In this document: piece after piece, positions 26,641 through 39,100 of the stretch
How the letters are laid out: each line of letters begins with the position of its first letter
Position numbering within the stretch: position 1 is the first letter of the stretch
NCBI GenBank assembly: GCA_013398955.1
Contig: VWPU01011845.1
Location: 1-64,000 of the forward strand
DNA length: 64,000 nt
Reading direction: 5' to 3'
Source of the DNA: Callaeas wilsoni
Taxonomy: Eukaryota > Chordata > Aves > Passeriformes > Callaeidae
Notes under the pieces: generated by a model
Databases searched by the model: none
What the model was told of the DNA's origin: nothing
Seen by the model: only the letters and a program-made list of their open reading frames with translations
Made by a program: the position numbers and the translations under genes

Positions 26641-26884
26641 GCCTGCTCTGCCTGGGCCGGTCCCCGCTCTGCCCGGGTGGCCAGGAGCCTGCTCTGCCCG
26701 GGCCGGTCCCCGCTCTCCCAGGGCCGGTCCCCGCTCTCCCCGGGTGGCTCCCCGCTCTCCCCGGGTGGCTCCCCGCTCTCCCCGGGTGGCTCCCCACTCT
26801 CCCCGGGTGGCTCCCCGCTCTCCCCGGGTGGCTCCCCGCTCTCCCCGGGTGGCTCCCCGCTCTCCCCGGGTGGCTCCCCGCTCT
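26641..26884. repeat. GC-rich minisatellite, left part (21-bp unit)
   Basis: Seven units with the core GGGTGGCTCCCC start at 26742, 26763, 26784, 26805, 26826, 26847 and 26868, exactly 21 bp apart, and are nearly identical (one G-to-A change in the third). Before them lie older variant units with GGGCCGGTCCCCGCTCT. Because 21 is divisible by three, all frames stay open through the array, which explains the long artificial open frames on both strands. The array runs directly into the N gap. Confidence 0.95.
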
Positions 26885-27018
26885 NNNNNNNNNNNNNNNN
26901 NNNNNNNNNNNNNNNNNNNNNNNNNNNNNNNNNNNNNNNNNNNNNNNNNNNNNNNNNNNNNNNNNNNNNNNNNNNNNNNNNNNNNNNNNNNNNNNNNNNN
27001 NNNNNNNNNNNNNNNNNN
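26885..27018. other. Assembly gap (134 N)
   Basis: A run of 134 N inside the minisatellite. The array could not be resolved, so the true length and copy number are unknown. Confidence 0.99.
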
Positions 27019-27190
27019 AGTCCCTGCTCCCCCCGGGCCGGTCCCCGCTCCCCCCGGGCCGGCCCCCTCTCGCCCCGGGTGGCGCCCAGCTCTCGCCGGG
27101 CCGGTCCCCGCTCCCCCCGGGCCGGCCCCCACGCTCCCCGGGTGGCTCCCCGCTCTCCCCGGGCGGCTCCCCGCTCTCCCAGGGCGGGTC
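27019..27190. repeat. GC-rich minisatellite, right part (variant units)
   Basis: After the gap come diverged units of about 21-22 bp alternating GGGCCGGTCCCCGCTC, GGGTGGC and GGGCGGC types. They are less uniform than the left side, a pattern expected when one end of an array is older or expands less. Confidence 0.9.
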
Positions 27191-28881
27191 CGTGCCCTCC
27201 TGGCCCGTCCCTCGTGTCCCTGCGTCCCCGCCGCTGGCACAGCGCTCCCGGGGCCGCTCGGAGCGGCCGCACAGGGATGGACCCGGCTGAACTCTCCGGC
27301 TGGGGTTGGTTTGTTTTACTTTTCAGCTGGATGTGTTCCCGAGCGCAGCTGAGAGCACAGCTGCCTGCATGCGGCTGCGGAGTGAGCAGCGCAGGCTGGG
27401 GGAGGGCGGCATCCCTCCCGTTGGAGGGAGCGTGGATTTATTCGGGGTTAAAATGACTGCAGCCACAGCAGGACTATTGCTAACCCCAGGCATTCAAAAA
27501 CTATGAGTCAGGCTTTGGAACTGCCTGAATCAAAAACTTTTGCTTTTTTTTCCTGATGCTTTTGTAGCATTTCAGATATTCTCTGTTTTACAGGTAGGCG
27601 TTTAGGATTTTGAAAACTGTTTGGTTTGATTTGTCTTTGTGAGGAAAATGAAAACTGTTGAGTCAACTCACAGCTGGATTCTCTGTTTGCTTGCATACAT
27701 ATTTAAGTATTTCTGGTGTAATCCTTCACTCGTAGTGATTCAGAGTCTTTAATTGCATATGATATGGAAAAATTTGTTACATGTAAACGACTTTTATGGC
27801 AGTTAATTTCTAAGAATCAGTGTTCAAGCAGGAGTGATGTGTTCATCTCTGTTGAGTTCAGCAGTGTGCTGTTCTCAGTTATTGCAACTGAGAGCCTGCC
27901 TGCGGGTTTTCATCTAGACAGAGCTGCAGAAGTTTGCAAAATTAGACTAATCATACGAATTAGAGGGCAGAAAATTATTTAATGAATTGGAGCAATACTT
28001 TGTAAAGTAAGCAGAAATTTTAATGGCAATATGCTGCTACCCTGTTTTGGTATATAATATGTGAAATTTTTTTCTCCCCCAAAATCATGACATTTAACCT
28101 TATAATAAGGTTCCGTGGAATGAGAAGTGTGTTGAAAATCTTGAGATTTGGGGGACTTGCCCTTATGCCAGTCGCTACCCCAGATTTGTACAGGTGTTTG
28201 CAGGTTTACAGGTCAAAGCATGGCACCTACACAAAAGTCTGAAAACTGAAATAAACCTCTCCAATCCTTTTTCTTCACATATAGTCAGAAAAGTGTGGTA
28301 TTTGTACAAACACCATGAGTTTTAGACCCAAATATAGCTGCATAATGCTAGAAATTTTCAAATAGCCTCTTTTATATTTTTCCACTACTGAATTTCTAGA
28401 TCAAAGCGCTCTCCATATGTTCCAAATGAACTCTGGGGCATATTTTGAAATCCATATCTTTTAAGGGCAATCTGTAATTTTTAGCAATGCGATTCAACCC
28501 CTCACGGCCTGTTTGTGTGAGAGGGAGTCTCTTGTGGATACTCTTCCATGGAGCAGCCTTGGTAGCTGGAGTTTGCTCTGAAAACTGTGGGTGGTCTTCA
28601 GTTTTTATTGTGCCTGTCAGGGTTGGAGAGTGTGACAATAAAGTACTATGAGTGATGCTCTCTGCATTATGCTTAAAGTAAAAGCTCCTTTAAAGCAGTA
28701 AGAGTTCAAATTTCTGTGTCTTTTAGTTTAATTCCAGAAAGATTTTTTTTCCTAAAATTTACCCCGTTTCAGGAAAAGATTCCTGTAAATTGTTGAATGG
28801 AGTTTGGCAATTTTAAAAGTCCTCCCTCAAAGTTCTGCCTCATTCTGTGGTTCTGATAGTGTTCAAAAGAGCCTCAGCTGA

Positions 28882-29019
28882 TGACTGAGATTATCTCAGC
28901 TGGTTAGAGCCTGGTGCTAAAAACGAGGTTTCAATGCCTGTAGGGGCCATTCACTTGGGAGCTGGACTTGATGATCCTTGTGAGTCCCTTCCAACCCAGA
29001 ATATCTTGTGATTCCGTGA
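28882..29019 (+). mobile_element. tRNA-derived SINE with CR1-like tail (TguSINE1 type)
   Basis: It has a better-preserved A-box than the copy at 13.1 kb (ATCTCAGCTGGTTAGAGC), then CTGGTGCTAA, a B-box-like GGTTTCAATGCC, the linker GGGGCCATTCACTTGGGAGC, and a CR1-type tail (GATGATCCTTGTGAGTCCC, CCAACCCAGAATAT, ATTCCGTGA). The order and motifs match TguSINE1. It lies in intron 1 in the same orientation as SPON1, 0.9 kb before exon 2. Confidence 0.9.
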
Positions 29020-29911
29020 ACTCAGGTGCTGCTGGGTGATGCTTGGGTGCTGCTGATGGCAAACAGAAAGATCACACAAAACTATCTTGCACTGGCATAA
29101 AATCAGGGATTTAATCCTGATGCTGAGCGTGGTTAAATCAGATTAGTCAGCATTACGTTGTCTGTGCTCTGCTGGTGGATCCGGTGCTGCCTTCCCGGTC
29201 AGAACAGGTGTGTGAAGAAGGGTGTTTGCTGATGTGTGGGACTGGCTCGGCAATCAGAGCTGGCAGCACAACCTTTAGAGGTCAGCTTCAGCCATGAGTT
29301 TAACTTTGTGTCCTGTTCTGCCCTGAGGATGAAGCAGAGGAAGGATATTTTGAGATCCCCCATTTCCAGAAGCTGGAGTGCCGTGTTGAGTGTAGCTGAG
29401 CTGGAGCAGGAAATGTGGTCATCTGGCACTACAGAGAGACTTTCTGTGTTCTAAAGTACTTTGTCTGTGCTCAGAAGTGGACAAAACCCGAATTCAAATA
29501 TTTAGTGATGTTCCTTTACATTTAACACACCCTCACGCCCAAGAACAAACAAACAAAAAACCCTCACAAAAAACCCCCAAAGTAAAAAAAGCCCTTTCAT
29601 ATGTGTCCTCACTCCCATACCACCAAGAAACCAACCCTCCCGTAGATCTGAGCTGATTATCAATCTACTTTTAAAAAAAGTGGAGATAAAAGAAAAAAGC
29701 TGATGTATTTCAGCCAGTGTTTCTCAGTTTATGTGGAAACTTGGACTGAACGTTCTGTATTGTGGCTGCCTTGGCTCCCTGTTGTCAGTGCTCTAGCTTC
29801 AGTCAGTGCCAACTTAGAACACGCACCTTTCAAGCTATGAAGCGCCATGCAAGTGGCTGATCTCATGATTAATGCTGTGTTTTCCTTATTTCTCTGTTCA
29901 TCACATCCCAG

Positions 29912-30018
29912 TGACGCTTTCTGCTGCCACTCCTGCCTACTTCCGAGGCTTCACCCTGATCGCCCTCAAGGAAGGAAAAGAAGGTGACAAAGAGGAAGAC
30001 CACGCAGGATCTTTCCAG
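29912..30018 (+). CDS. SPON1: SPON1 (F-spondin) coding exon 2
   Basis: This exon completes codon 75 (valine) and encodes residues 76-110 of the Reelin domain. It includes YFRGFTLIALKEGKEGDKEE and ends DHAGSFQ; the FRGFTLIAL and EGDKEEDHAG stretches are hallmarks of vertebrate F-spondin. The acceptor is a pyrimidine-rich tract ending in CAG at 29911 and the donor is CAG/GTGAGA at 30018-30019. The exon is 107 nt and ends between codons (phase 0). It carries no cysteine. No frameshift or stop is present. Confidence 0.96.
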
Positions 30019-32487
30019 GTGAGAGAGCAGTCCCTGACCTACACCCCTTGGAGTCCCCCTTACTGTTTGCCTGGCTCAAAGGGAGATTTTATACGCACAG
30101 CACAGTACAGACCATGTTTAAGGTAGCACAAATGCTTGTGGATGTTGGCATGAGGACAACGTAGCATGTTTTATATTCCATGCATGTTCAGGGGATCAAG
30201 GCTCCTCTCCACCTGAACTTCAGCTTGCCTTTCCACATTCTTGCAGTTAAAAATGAGCATCAGTTATTTGAACTAGAGCCTAGGACACCTGAACTTTTCA
30301 TCCAAAGCGAATATCAAAATCGTTCTATTCATATTTTGGTTTTTGTGTTCCTTTGCCCTGATATTTTTGTCCACTGAGATGTAGAATATGGCTCTGAGAA
30401 GTGTTTACCACAGCTGTAATGACTGTTTTATCATTCATAAATTAGATTCTGCTGTTTTATTTATGCTCAGTAGTACTTTACTTAATGAACACATTCAGTG
30501 GGATGTAATGTTTATTATTAAAAGGATTAGAATCCAGAACAATGATTCACAAACTGGTATGTTCAGTTACTTCATGCAGGGTCTTCTGGAAATTGAGAAT
30601 ATATATCATATTTATGAAAGAAGGCAGGAATTATGTATGTAGGTTTGATTCTCACATGAGGTATTGTTTGCTGTGTGTCTTTCCAGGCTTTGAAATATTG
30701 TTCAATGATATTGATTCCAGTTTACAGGATGTGTAATAATATTGATCGTAATTTTAATAATGATTTCTAGGTAGAAGACTGCACTTGCCTCAGGTTTCAA
30801 GGTTTTCAAGGGAAATACTCAAAAGTTCCAATTTTGGTGATCTGCAAGGAGACAGAAATCAACATCTGTTCCTATATTTCTTCTATATTTTTGTATATAG
30901 CAAATATGATGTCCAAATTAACTAATTGCCCAGTTTTCCTACTGAGTTTGCTTAGAGGCCTCTGTTTGGTTTTCATACATTTTGTAAGAAAATTTAGAAT
31001 AATTGAGAAATTTTTAGAGGTTGGAATAACTCCATCTTCAGTAAAACGAATCAAATTCCTATTTGGGAGAAATCTTTTTAATATGGAGTTTTTAATAAGG
31101 TTGGGTTTTTAAAGAATAAGCTGGTGTTGAAGGATCAGCTACTGCTAAGAAGTAGAAATAGCAATGCTTCATCTATTTTAAAAGAAGCTTGTCACCATTA
31201 CTTTCCTCATTTCAGTTGTTAATATCTCTGTGGCTGTGGCTAATGGGAAAAATTTGGCCTGAGTTTTGTCTTTATGTCTAATTGACAGCGAGAAACTCAC
31301 TAGGCTTTGCTGAAGTTCAGAGGCATTTTGAAGTCGGCAGAGTGGGAAGCAAATGGAAATTCTATATAGATGGAAAAAAAAAAAGCCCAATGGATCTCAG
31401 ATCTCAGTCGAGGGAAAGTTGTTTAATTAGCTGCATTGCATGGATTGCAATCTGAACTCTTGTTCTTATTGGCAGGTGAGAGTTTCAAAGGTTATCCACA
31501 ACTGAATTTGCGTATCTGTGGCACAGACAGTGCTCACCGTGCTCATTCCACGTTAGCACAGCTCCCTGAAGTTTATTCAGATGGTGTCTCACTGTTCTGC
31601 CTCTGTGGATACAGATGTAAGATTCTCATTTAAGTATTCAAAGAATGCTTGCAGCGGTAAATACAGATGTCCCTTGTATCATGGCTGGGTGGCAGCAGCC
31701 AGAGGAAAAAAGATGTTTGTTTCAAGGGTTTGCACTGTGTTTTCATTAGAAAGTGAAGATGCTAGGATGGCTGAGCAGCTGCACAGAGTAAGAAAAAGCT
31801 GTGTGTACAGTAGGGTGAATGCCACTCGCAGTCCTGTTTTCCCTGTGTTCAGATGGAGCATGTGTCATTCCACGAGTCACACGTGGAACAGAACCCAGGG
31901 AAAATTCCTCACTAACGGCAAGAGACTAAATGCTGCTTTTGGACTACAGGCATGAGCCTCTGCCTCCACGAGGAGACATCTCTTCTGTTCAGAGAGCAGC
32001 ACTGCAAAGCGCCGAGTGAAGCAAGTGCTTCACTCACGTTAGAAAACGTTCCACTATAACCAAGATGGAACGAAATGGAAGCTGACCAAGCAAGACTTGC
32101 CTTCCACGACTTAGACACTGGGAAACACTTGATGTGCAAGCCTCTGGGTGCCACTTTCCAGCTGCCCAGTGTGAGTTACAACAGGTTTCATGGGGGAAAC
32201 CCAGCTCCGCTCTGTGCTGGGGGCCAGGTCCCGTTGGGGCTGCAGCTTTGTGCAGGTGTTGGGTGTTGGACCAACCAGGGACTGACCAGCGAAAGCCTTA
32301 TTCCGCGTCCTGGAGCAGCCAGCTGTTAGACAAGGACCGACACCGGGTTTTTGACCTGGGTGTGCGCTGGTTTTGGGTGTCACGGTCCAGCTGGAGCAGG
32401 GAGAGTGCTGCAGCCCAATGGGACGTGCAGTAAGCAGCTGCTGTAACCTCCTCACGGCTCATTTACTGCTGTGTGGCTCTGCAGGTC

Positions 32488-32493
32488 ACCAGC
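32488..32493. repeat. Target-site duplication, left copy (ACCAGC)
   Basis: ACCAGC directly precedes the TG end of the LTR and is repeated exactly at its other end (33161-33166). Confidence 0.85.
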
Positions 32494-33160
32494 TGTTGGG
32501 GAAGATGGAACAGGAAAGCCTTATAAATATGATTGCCTGGCGAAAGATGCTGAGAATAGGGAAACTATAAGTGAGATTGAAATGAAAGCAAGCTTTGAGA
32601 TACCAAGCCTTAGTTACTGAACAACTGGAAAACAATGGGATGGCCGGCAGAAGGTAATCCCCTCTCTGTTGAACAATACGCTCTGCTGGCAGACAGCTCC
32701 AAGGGGCAGAGCAGACCCTGCTAGCTTGGCAGCAGGGGTCCAAAGAGGAGTTTCTAGAGTTTAAAATGTAACGCAGTATGGTAATATAACAATTCTTATA
32801 GGCTGTATGTAAATGCTATAGGATTTGTACCTTGTACTAGATTGGTTAGTGGAAATTAGAATATTCAACACAGAAGAAGATTTATTGTATTGTAAATGAG
32901 AACCTCTCGCTCTTTTCCCTCTTTTCCCTCTCCTTTTACTACTTCTCCTACTTCCCCTTGCCCTTACTCTCTCTTGCTCTTACCTTCGCTTCTCTTGCTC
33001 TCTCACTTTTCTGGCCTGCCTCGAGCTGCAGCTGGCAGCTCCAAGCCGGGCCACTGTACCCACGCCCTTCATAAATAAACTACACACTCTGAGACCCAAC
33101 CACAGAGATCTCTCGTCTACAGCAGTCCGGACCGTCCAAACCAACCAAGAAGATCCCACA
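32494..33160 (+). mobile_element. Solo LTR of an endogenous retrovirus (ERVK-like)
   Basis: A 667-bp element begins TGTTGGGG and ends CCCACA, so it has the TG...CA termini of an LTR with short inverted ends. A perfect 6-bp duplication (ACCAGC) flanks it; six bases is typical of class II (ERVK/alpha-beta) elements. It contains a TATA-like TTATAAATA near 32521, a pyrimidine-rich stretch (about 32906-33015) and an AATAAA poly(A) signal at 33074-33079 near the 3' end. No internal retroviral sequence or second LTR lies alongside, so it is probably the product of LTR-LTR recombination. It lies in the SPON1 sense orientation and could in principle supply a promoter or premature poly(A) site. No retroviral gene is present. 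Confidence 0.88.
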
Positions 33161-33166
33161 ACCAGC
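33161..33166. repeat. Target-site duplication, right copy (ACCAGC)
   Basis: Exact match to 32488-32493, directly after the CA end of the LTR. Confidence 0.85.
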
Positions 33167-36100
33167 TACAGTCAGTCTCCATTAATTGTCAAGCTGCAGG
33201 GTCGGGATCCTATAAATAGCACAGCTGTTAAAATTCTTGGTTGGACAGGTATTTTTTCCTGCACACTTTCTGGTTACCTCTTTACTTGACACCTTTAGAG
33301 AAGTGTAGTTTGGACTCCACCGTTCTAAATCTGTTCTCTTCTGAGACAACGGAGACTTTAAAACAAGGTTTTACTGGTGTTTGTTTACTTAGTGCAGCCA
33401 AACGTCCTTTTTTTTTTTGTCCTTGTAGTACACACAGGACACAATCCAGCCTTAAAATAAATCACTTTGTCTCCCACAAACACATGTTAAATAGCTAAAT
33501 TAAATATGGCTAGGGACTGCAAGATGCCAAATTCAGCTATAGAAATTTGGGAATATAGCGATAGGGCTCTTATTTATGCCAGTGGTAATTGTACAGCTCA
33601 GTGAGGCCCTCTGAAAGCTTTGGGTATCTGTCCCACTGGCCTCTTTACACAAACCGTTCCCAGCTCTTGTCATGCAGACTGCTGATCTTTCTCTTTTGTA
33701 ATGTTTAGCAACAGTCTGCAAATTGTTTCAAAGGCAAATTAAACCCGAGGGCAGCAATCACCACTGACTGATTACACAAGAGTGTCTATATAGGACACTT
33801 TAACAAACATATGTATGTAAAGTAAGAGATGTGGTCTGATAAATAATGTAGACTATTAGAAATGTAGTGCTGAACATCATCTCATCTATCTCCCTTGTTC
33901 TCTGAGGAAGGATAAATATTCCAAGAAAATTTTTGGTGAATGTTTTGTCAATCTGTTCTGAGGTGTTCAACAAAAAGAATAAATTCACCTCTCCAAGTTT
34001 AAACACTTCAATATATATTTTTTTAATAGAAAATTTAAGGAGAATTTTGTAGATATTTTACTAACATCCAAACTGAGTCTTCACTACTAGTGGTTAAATT
34101 GCTCTCTTATGAGATTATTTTCCTAAATTAAGAATTTTCTTAATACCTTACCAGGCAGATATTCTGAAGATTCCTTTATTCTCCCTCCAATTCCACACAT
34201 TATCTACCGGTTCCTTACTCAAATTTTCATATTTTCATCGTAGGCCATCTTCTTCCACCTCTGCATTTTCTGCAGTCAAGTTGAGATTCCAGTCCTATGT
34301 TTCCCTGAATTGTACCCAGGAGTGGATCTGGACTCTCAGCATAAAATCATATAGGATTTGGATAGATTAATCCTCTGGAGTGCCCTAGAGTGGCACAGCT
34401 TTGGAGTGCCTTGTGTTCAGGAAGAATCTTCTCAGTCTGTGCATTTTAATTCTTTTTTAATGTAGAGCTTCATCCAATTTATCAAGGAAGTTATGGACTG
34501 CGATTCTGCCCTTCAAGATGCCATTCATTCCTCCAAAAATTGGTGCTAATTGCGAACATACACGATAATTAAACACTCAGTATAAAAAAGGGTGTGCAGA
34601 CATGACCTGTTTCTCTCACCTACAGTGATAAACTGAATCACAAAGACTCAAAGTTGAGCACTTCCTTGTGCTGCTTTGGCATAATCACTTGTTAGATTTG
34701 TATCTCCTACCCGCATTTTTGTGATAGCTCAGTGTTAAACGCCCTCATTGTAGCAGCTCTCCTGGAGGTGTCCTTTTGCCTCTTTTTTGCTCTAGAGCGA
34801 AGCAGAACAATTCTTAGTTTAGGCCCCTGAATTTAATGACGCACCCACCTGTGCAAAGGCGATGTTAGGAAGTGAGCAGGCACAGCAGCAGCAAGAGAGA
34901 AGGTTTCATTAAAGGGCTGGTATTTACAAAACCTTGAGGCTGTGCCGAAGAAGAAAACATTCAAAGAAAATTGGAGTAGTCAGCTAAGTAAGGTAAGTAA
35001 GTGGTCCTTTATCTTTAGTCCCTGAAATAATGGCCCAAACGCGTCCTTTGGTTTTGGTCACCCGTTCTTTTGATGCTGTTTAGTTGACTGATGTGCTTAG
35101 CAAGTCATTTAGATTAAAAGGTATTTTTACAACCTCTCAGAAAAGCAGCTCCTCTAATGCTGTGTTCCAGCATTTTATAGGAATCTTACATCTTCTTGAT
35201 ACAGTGCATTTTGAAAGAAGCAGTCTTAAAAGGCTTTTAGCCATTTTAAATGATTCATTCTTGTATTTATAAGCAAAGGTTGTTTTATAGTTTTTAAAAG
35301 AATTAATGACTGCAAATATTTTTTAAGTGTTCTACATGAAAAATTCAGGGATACTTGGGTAACCTTGATGTTCTATTAGGCTTGTATGTTTGGGTTTTTT
35401 TAACCTTGTATCCCAATACAAACTCATCAGGCTACTTTGTAAATAGCTTACTCTAAGGTGTATGAAATGATGTACTTCTCTTTTACGAGTGCCCAGAACT
35501 TTCAAGTGTTTTGCTCGTGTTGGCGTTCTCCAAATTCCCTGTCCCAGCATCTTGTCACTGAAACAGACATCTTACTGCTTAAACGCATGTGGAGGTAATG
35601 ATCCGAAGCCATAATTACAGGAGTATTTTAAATAGGAAAGAATCAGCATATGCCAGCTATAGAATCTGTAGACTAAGCAGATAGACACGAATTCTGAGTC
35701 TGTAAAATTCAAATCTCTCATTCTTTTGCATTTACAGGAGTAGTCCCAATTTTTCTTTCTATAAGAATCACTGCAAGTATTATTCTAGGCATAAAGCCCC
35801 TATATGTAATAATGGCAAACCAAACTCTAGTTCACCTTTCCTGTAGGGCGGAATTGTTTAACCTTGATGAACACTTTCACATGTTTTTCCAGAACTCCAA
35901 GTTCTGCATCCTGATATTCAGAGATTAAATATGAGCTTAAAAATAAAAAAATCCCCAAAAAAGTATCTGCCACTGCCAGTTTTAGCACTGACTGGGAAAT
36001 GTGAACACTTTGAGTGAGATTAAATAGAAATATCTCTGGTACACTGGAAAAACCTCAACCTGAACCACTTATAGGCAAGATTTTGGTTAAGAAATTGTCT

Positions 36101-39100
36101 CAGGAGGTGGTTGTGCCTTGCTTTAGAACAGTAAACAGTAACTTGTAAGGGAGTGATGAGCACCAGGAACTTGCAGAACAGAAGCAGCTCTGATGGTCAT
36201 TATTTGCTGCTGATGAGGCTGGAGAAAAACCAAACTGGATTCCCACTGCACAGTTTTTTGCTTCCTCCCTTTACGTTTTTGTTCTGGTTTCAGCTCGTGC
36301 TATGAATGGGACAAAAAAAATCTTTACATAATGTTTTTCAGGTTTTGCGTGACCCAGCTCTGGTTTGTTACACCTTGGGCACTCCCCCAGCTGACTGTGT
36401 GCATGGCTGGTGTGTCTTGTAGGATGAATGATCCAAACTATAAAATTTCACAGCCAGGTTCAGAAAATTAAGAAATTTCTGAATACTGTTTTGTTATGTA
36501 TTTTATTACAGTGGATCTTCGAACTACTAATGTAGGTAGAAAGAGGAAATAAATATTAAACCGTACTTGCAATGTAATTTAGTTTGCTGCTGAACAAAAA
36601 TGGGATTCAGTTTCTTAGCCTGGGCTCGCTCTTCTGTTGTCAACTTGCTTGTCTCAACTTTGCTGGAGAGCCTTTTCTAAGGGTTTTCTTGCTGTATCTC
36701 TACGGTCACTTTTAAAACTAAAACTTTATTAGTTAATTTGGCTTTAGTTTCCCTTCTGACATTTCTTTTTCTTCCCCCTTTCCCTATCTCCCTGCTTGGC
36801 TGTGGAAAAAACCATCCAACTTCTGGCCACGTAATATTTAGTCTTCTTTCTTTAATCTAATCTAATTTTTCTTTTTTCTTTACTTTTTTTTTGTCTGCTG
36901 GGGAAATGCTTCTCCTTGAGAATGACTTCAAATGGTGATTGTGTCTCAGTAAGAGCGTATGGATTTTGGAAAGGTTTATGCCAAAATAAATATTTAATTT
37001 GTGATGATCCAAGTTCCGTTTTGGGAAAAAAACCAGCCAAAACACAAACCAAAGAAACCCTCTAAAGACAGTAAAAGCAAAAACAGGAAGCATGCCTTTT
37101 GAGATTGGTTAGCTAAAACGCCAGACTCCTCCTCAGATCCAAGGCTTATCATAGGTGGGCTATCTCAAGTGTACCTTCTGCCCTGCCTCGCACACTGCCA
37201 GGGCAGCAGAGCCAGACTACGTCATGGCAAAATATCAGATCTGCCTCATTAAATCTCCTGCTCAAGAAAAACACCTATTAGTTTATTCTGTTCTTTGGAT
37301 TAACATTAAACTGCAAGACTTCTTGGTTCTAAGAGGCTTCCAAAGAGACTCATTAAAGAATTGTTTCCCAGAATTTGGCATTGACACTTAACAAATCAAT
37401 CCTCAAGAGAGGAAATTACACTGGAAGCACTGTTCCCTTCTGCCTTGGATATTCCAGCCTGATCTTCAGAAGCATCAGTGTTCAGAGTCCCATTCTGGGT
37501 CTCTCAGGCCTGAAGAGGGTTCTCTGCTCAGGTCTTGCTTCCGGTCTAGAGGCCAGTTTTGCATTTGCAATTGTTTCACCCTGAGACAAAGTCTGGTTCT
37601 TGGAAGTGTGGATCCCTCTAACTCTGTTTTGTCAATCAGTAAAAGCTGTATGTTCTTCCCCGGGCAGTGTTTAAGTGGACATATCTGTCTTAGTGACTCT
37701 AAAGGGATTTACTTCAAATATCCCTTTATTTCCAGCCCAGGTAAACTGCCTAACTCATTATTATTCCCCTCTCAGATAATCTTTCTTCAGATGGTGGCAC
37801 CTGGGCCATGTGAAATTTTAGTAAAGACGTTTAACCCCTCTGGCAACAGTCAGAAGCTTTACAGTTGCCGTATGGCAGCTGTCATGGGTTATAACTCTAG
37901 ATGTATGTAGGCTCCAGGTTCATTGAAACATCTATTCAGCAGCTCTTTCTTCATTTATAATGCTGCCATTAGGCTTTCCTTCCTAGATTTCCCTTTTTGT
38001 CATCCGTAATTCACCAGCTCCATCTAAGGCGGTCATCAGTTACTCTAGGTTGTATCTCTACTGAGAGAGATCAGCACGCTTATCTCTCAGCTCCTATCCC
38101 GTCCTGAAATGCTCCAAGAATTACCTCTGATGTAGTTTGCCATTCTGCAGCATCAGGAAACCTTCAGCATGTCAGTTCCAATCAATGGGACCTTAGACCA
38201 AGTGTTCATTCTCTGCACTTCCCCTTTGCATCAGGTTAGAAAGCATTTATCAGGTATTCCCTCCTGATCCCGAGGGTTTGAGCTGTCACTGCCCGTAATC
38301 CTCACTATGGTTATGTGGATCTGGACACTCCTGCTACCTCCAGAGTGACACAGGGCTTTAAAAGGAAGGGTTTTTCTGGGAAAGGGTGTTTATTCCCCCA
38401 CTTCTCTCCAGATAAGCTCTGTCAGCTTCCAGCCTACAATGACAGGCTATGGACATATGGAATTATGTGTGTACTTGGGAGTCTTTTCTCATGACGTGTT
38501 TTCTTTTCCCATCATGTGAATTGGGACAGTGGGGATAGAGGGGAGAAGGGTGGATGAAGGTGATGATAAAGGCCGAGGCTCAGCTTGAAAATTTCTCCAG
38601 GTTATATGGACTGTAAGATAATCCTGTTGTCAGTCCTCTGGGCTTTTGAAGGTGCACAGATGCCAGTAGAGTGTCTCCCAATTAAACAGAGGTCTTCCTT
38701 TTATTCTTTTTTGATTTATTTCTGCCCCTCCCCACTGTGTTAAGGGAGATTTTGGTGACTTAGAAGCAGAATGGCTCTTTTAAATTCAGGAGTTTACCCA
38801 CCTGACTCATTCAGGAACGGCTGCTGTAGGCAAAATCCTTCTTCCAGGCTTCACGGTCAGTTCTCACTGCAACTCACTGCTGAATTAATTGCTGCTAGAA
38901 TAAAAGTACTGCTCGCTATGCTTGTTGTCTTGAGAACTGCTTCCTGAATTCAGAAGACACTTCTGCATTATTAAAGTGACAATATTTTTAGCTTCCATTA
39001 TTCTAGACTGCGTATGTAGCCTTCTCAGACCTAGCTGTGTACTGCCCTGACAGTCCTCCTCCTTTGCAACTCCTCCCTTTCTAATGATGGTAGTGACCTC

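Larger units (their letters stand above)
26320..27460. other. GC-rich, CpG-dense intronic island
   Basis: About 1.1 kb within intron 1 where GC and CpG content rise sharply against an AT-rich background. The core is a GC minisatellite with an assembly gap. The flanks (26330-26640 and 27190-27460) are CpG-rich but not repetitive. The island could be an internal promoter or simply the GC-biased surroundings of the minisatellite. No exon can be assigned. Confidence 0.6.
22777..29911 (+). other. SPON1: SPON1 intron 1
   Basis: This 7.1-kb intron has a GTAAGT donor at 22777 and a pyrimidine-rich acceptor ending in CCCAG at 29911. It splits codon 75 (G / TG, valine). It contains a 20-base T run (23321-23340), a GC-rich minisatellite with an assembly gap (26641-27190) and a SINE (28882-29019). 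The remaining stretches (22.8-26.3 kb, 27.5-28.9 kb and 29.0-29.9 kb) show no exon, RNA gene or repeat that I recognise. Confidence 0.9.

Noticed and set aside
26541..27456. Long open frames on both strands across the GC minisatellite (200-259 codons)
   Set aside because: The 21-bp unit is a multiple of three and lacks stops, so frames stay open automatically; they also run through the N gap. The products are simple SPGGSPL- or GESGEPP-like repeats.
28890..28960. Possible tRNA gene
   Set aside because: The tRNA-like boxes belong to a SINE with a CR1 tail; the cloverleaf is broken and there is no Pol III terminator in the right place.
32486..32743. Minus-strand open frame of 85 codons inside the LTR
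   Set aside because: It lies within the LTR, antisense to its promoter-like motifs, and resembles no retroviral protein.
34330..34560. Possible very old CR1 fragment (ATCATATAGGATTTGG)
   Set aside because: Similarity is limited to about 15 bases without the rest of the CR1 tail.
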